From NCBI RefSeq assembly GCF_025264665.1, contig NZ_CP073697.1, positions 2,914,001 through 2,978,000 of the forward strand: a stretch of DNA of 64,000 nt. Direction: 5' to 3'. Of the stretch, positions 62,819-64,000 are shown one piece after another. The notes beneath the pieces are model-generated. The model saw nothing but the letters and a program-made list of their open reading frames with translations. It did not search any database and had not been told where the DNA came from. Source of the DNA: Edaphobacter flagellatus. Lineage in GTDB: Bacteria; Acidobacteriota; Terriglobia; Terriglobales; Acidobacteriaceae. Numbering within the stretch: position 1 is the first letter of the stretch; each line of letters opens with the position of its first letter. Made by a program: the position numbers and the translations under genes.

Positions 62819-63043
62819 TGGAGGAAGAACTCGTTTCACCTGCGGAAAATCCTGACTAAGGGCGAGTGTATCGGAAAGACGGGCGATAGTGCTTCCTATG
62901 GGGAGGATGAAGGTGATTCTCCATTCTCTATGTGACGTGACGGTGGTATGCCCGTCCATAGAGACAGTTGCTGAGATGAGAGGAGTTGCCGGAGAACAGC
63001 TATTCGTGCAAACTGACACAACCCCATGGACCTGAAAGGCCTT

Positions 63044-64000
63044 ATGCGCATCCGTATCTTTGCCGTCTTGCTATTTCTGTTGACTGCTATCGTTCCTCTG
63101 CTGAAGGCGCAGGCAAGCGCTGCTCAGGGCACGCAGCAAACTCCGGCGGCGCAAGAACAAAAGACAACAACGAACGATGCGGGGGCCGCCTATTCGCTCC
63201 CACCGGAAAAGCTGGCTAAAGCGATCGCCTATTCGCGCATTCGTGTCATATTGGATTTTCTGGGCAGCGGATGGGGGATTCTCCAGCTCGTTCTTTTGCT
63301 GGCATTAGGCGCTGTGGCCCGTATGCGCGATGCCGCGGTGGGACTGAGCGCGAACCGCTGGGTGCAGGGGTTTGCATTCGCATTGCTCCTGCTGCTGACG
63401 ACTACGCTGCTTGGCCTGCCGCTTGATCTCTACGCCCATCATGCAGCGGTGGAGTATGGGCAGTCGGTACAGGGCTGGGCCAGCTGGGCGTTGGATGAGG
63501 CGAAGAGCTTCCTGCTGGTCTTCGTCTTTGGCGGCCTGCTGGTCATGCTGCTGTTCTGGGTGATTCGCAAATCGCCGAATCGCTGGTGGTTCTGGTTTTG
63601 GATTCCAGCGATGCTGATCGTGCTGCTCTCGGTCTTTATTGCGCCGGTGTTGATCGATCCTCTCTTCAACAAGTTCGAGCCGCTGGCGAAATCGAACCCG
63701 GCCCTGGTAGACCGCCTGGAGCAGGTCGTGACCCGCGGCGGTGTGCAGATTGCGCCAGAGCGGATGTACCTGATGAAGGCAAGTGAAAAGGTCACAACGC
63801 TGAATGCGTATGTTACGGGCTACGGAGCGTCAAAACGCGTCGTTGTGTGGGACAACACCATTGCCAAGGCAACCCCGGATGAGATCAGCTTCATCTTTGG
63901 ACATGAGCTAGGACATTATGTGTTGAATCACATTCCAGCGACGCTGGCATTTCTTGGCCTGCTGTTGCTGGTGGAGTTTTACCTCGGTTATCGGGGAGTA
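63044..64000 (+). CDS. M48-family (Ste24-type) membrane metalloprotease, truncated by window edge
   Basis: At least 319 residues, continuing past the window. ATG 63044 follows AAGG by 4 bases; ATG 63026 has no ribosome-binding site. A hydrophobic signal (MRIRIFAVLLFLLTAIVPLL) precedes several membrane helices and then the zinc motif FGHELGHYVLNH (HExxH), with SFIFGHELGH in the classic context of CAAX-type prenyl proteases. Ste24-like enzymes process or degrade membrane proteins. Divergent from the TldD gene, with about 225 bases between. Confidence 0.88.
   Translation, partial: MRIRIFAVLLFLLTAIVPLLKAQASAAQGTQQTPAAQEQKTTTNDAGAAYSLPPEKLAKAIAYSRIRVILDFLGSGWGILQLVLLLALGAVARMRDAAVGLSANRWVQGFAFALLLLLTTTLLGLPLDLYAHHAAVEYGQSVQGWASWALDEAKSFLLVFVFGGLLVMLLFWVIRKSPNRWWFWFWIPAMLIVLLSVFIAPVLIDPLFNKFEPLAKSNPALVDRLEQVVTRGGVQIAPERMYLMKASEKVTTLNAYVTGYGASKRVVVWDNTIAKATPDEISFIFGHELGHYVLNHIPATLAFLGLLLLVEFYLGYRGV

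Overview
The window looks like chromosomal DNA of an acidobacterium (Acidobacteriota, probably class Terriglobia/Acidobacteriaceae). The evidence is large Oar-type TonB-dependent receptors with an N-terminal carboxypeptidase-regulatory-like domain, a giant secreted protein of beta-helix plus Ig-like repeats, DUF5715 and DUF882 proteins, a GyrA with a long C-terminal insertion, and a generally high GC content (about 60 % by hand count in gyrA). No rRNA, tRNA, CRISPR array, IS element or phage gene was recognised. Family assignments rest on motifs read from the translated sequence; no database was searched.

Region by region. 1-11.2 kb: end of an Oar-type receptor, a secreted M28 peptidase, a convergent ALDH7-type aldehyde dehydrogenase, frr, a leftward group (Tat-exported metallo-beta-lactamase-fold hydrolase, DUF4440 protein, TMEM175-like channel), a molybdopterin oxidoreductase and a threonine-dehydratase-like PLP enzyme. 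11.4-20.9 kb: an outer-membrane-biogenesis block with bamA, lptD, a CPYC thiol-disulfide lipoprotein and a SurA/PrsA-like PPIase lipoprotein, interrupted by an oppositely oriented RDD protein. 21-28.4 kb: metabolic and envelope genes (Gfo/Idh/MocA oxidoreductase, DUF5715 putative M15-like peptidase, CHAD protein, amidohydrolase, small exported proteins). 28.5-30.4 kb: three overlapping genes of unknown function in AT-richer DNA, ending in a membrane protein; this is the clearest accessory island in the window. 30.5-41 kb: gyrA, an Oar-type receptor and a 1217-residue beta-helix/Ig-repeat protein. 41.2-44.8 kb: iron-uptake pair (STN-containing siderophore receptor and PiuC hydroxylase) behind a 0.5-kb leader with repeats and a long hairpin. 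44.9-53.4 kb: multi-PAS histidine kinase, YceH, MepK-like peptidase, a secreted protein with a His/Asp tail, a HEAT-like protein, a DoxX-like membrane protein and a dienelactone hydrolase. 53.5-55.6 kb: a radical SAM enzyme whose cysteine layout matches the archaeal tetraether lipid synthase (Tes)/bacterial membrane-spanning lipid synthase (Mss) type. 55.8-64 kb: two tandem paralogous exported proteins, RlpA, an exported TldD/TldE-like pair and the start of an M48 (Ste24-type) protease.

A common theme is the cell envelope: outer-membrane protein and LPS assembly, TonB transport, peptidoglycan-modifying enzymes, exported proteases and possibly membrane-spanning lipid synthesis. The two regions I would examine first are the radical SAM gene (53459-55552) and the overlapping three-gene module (28515-30379).
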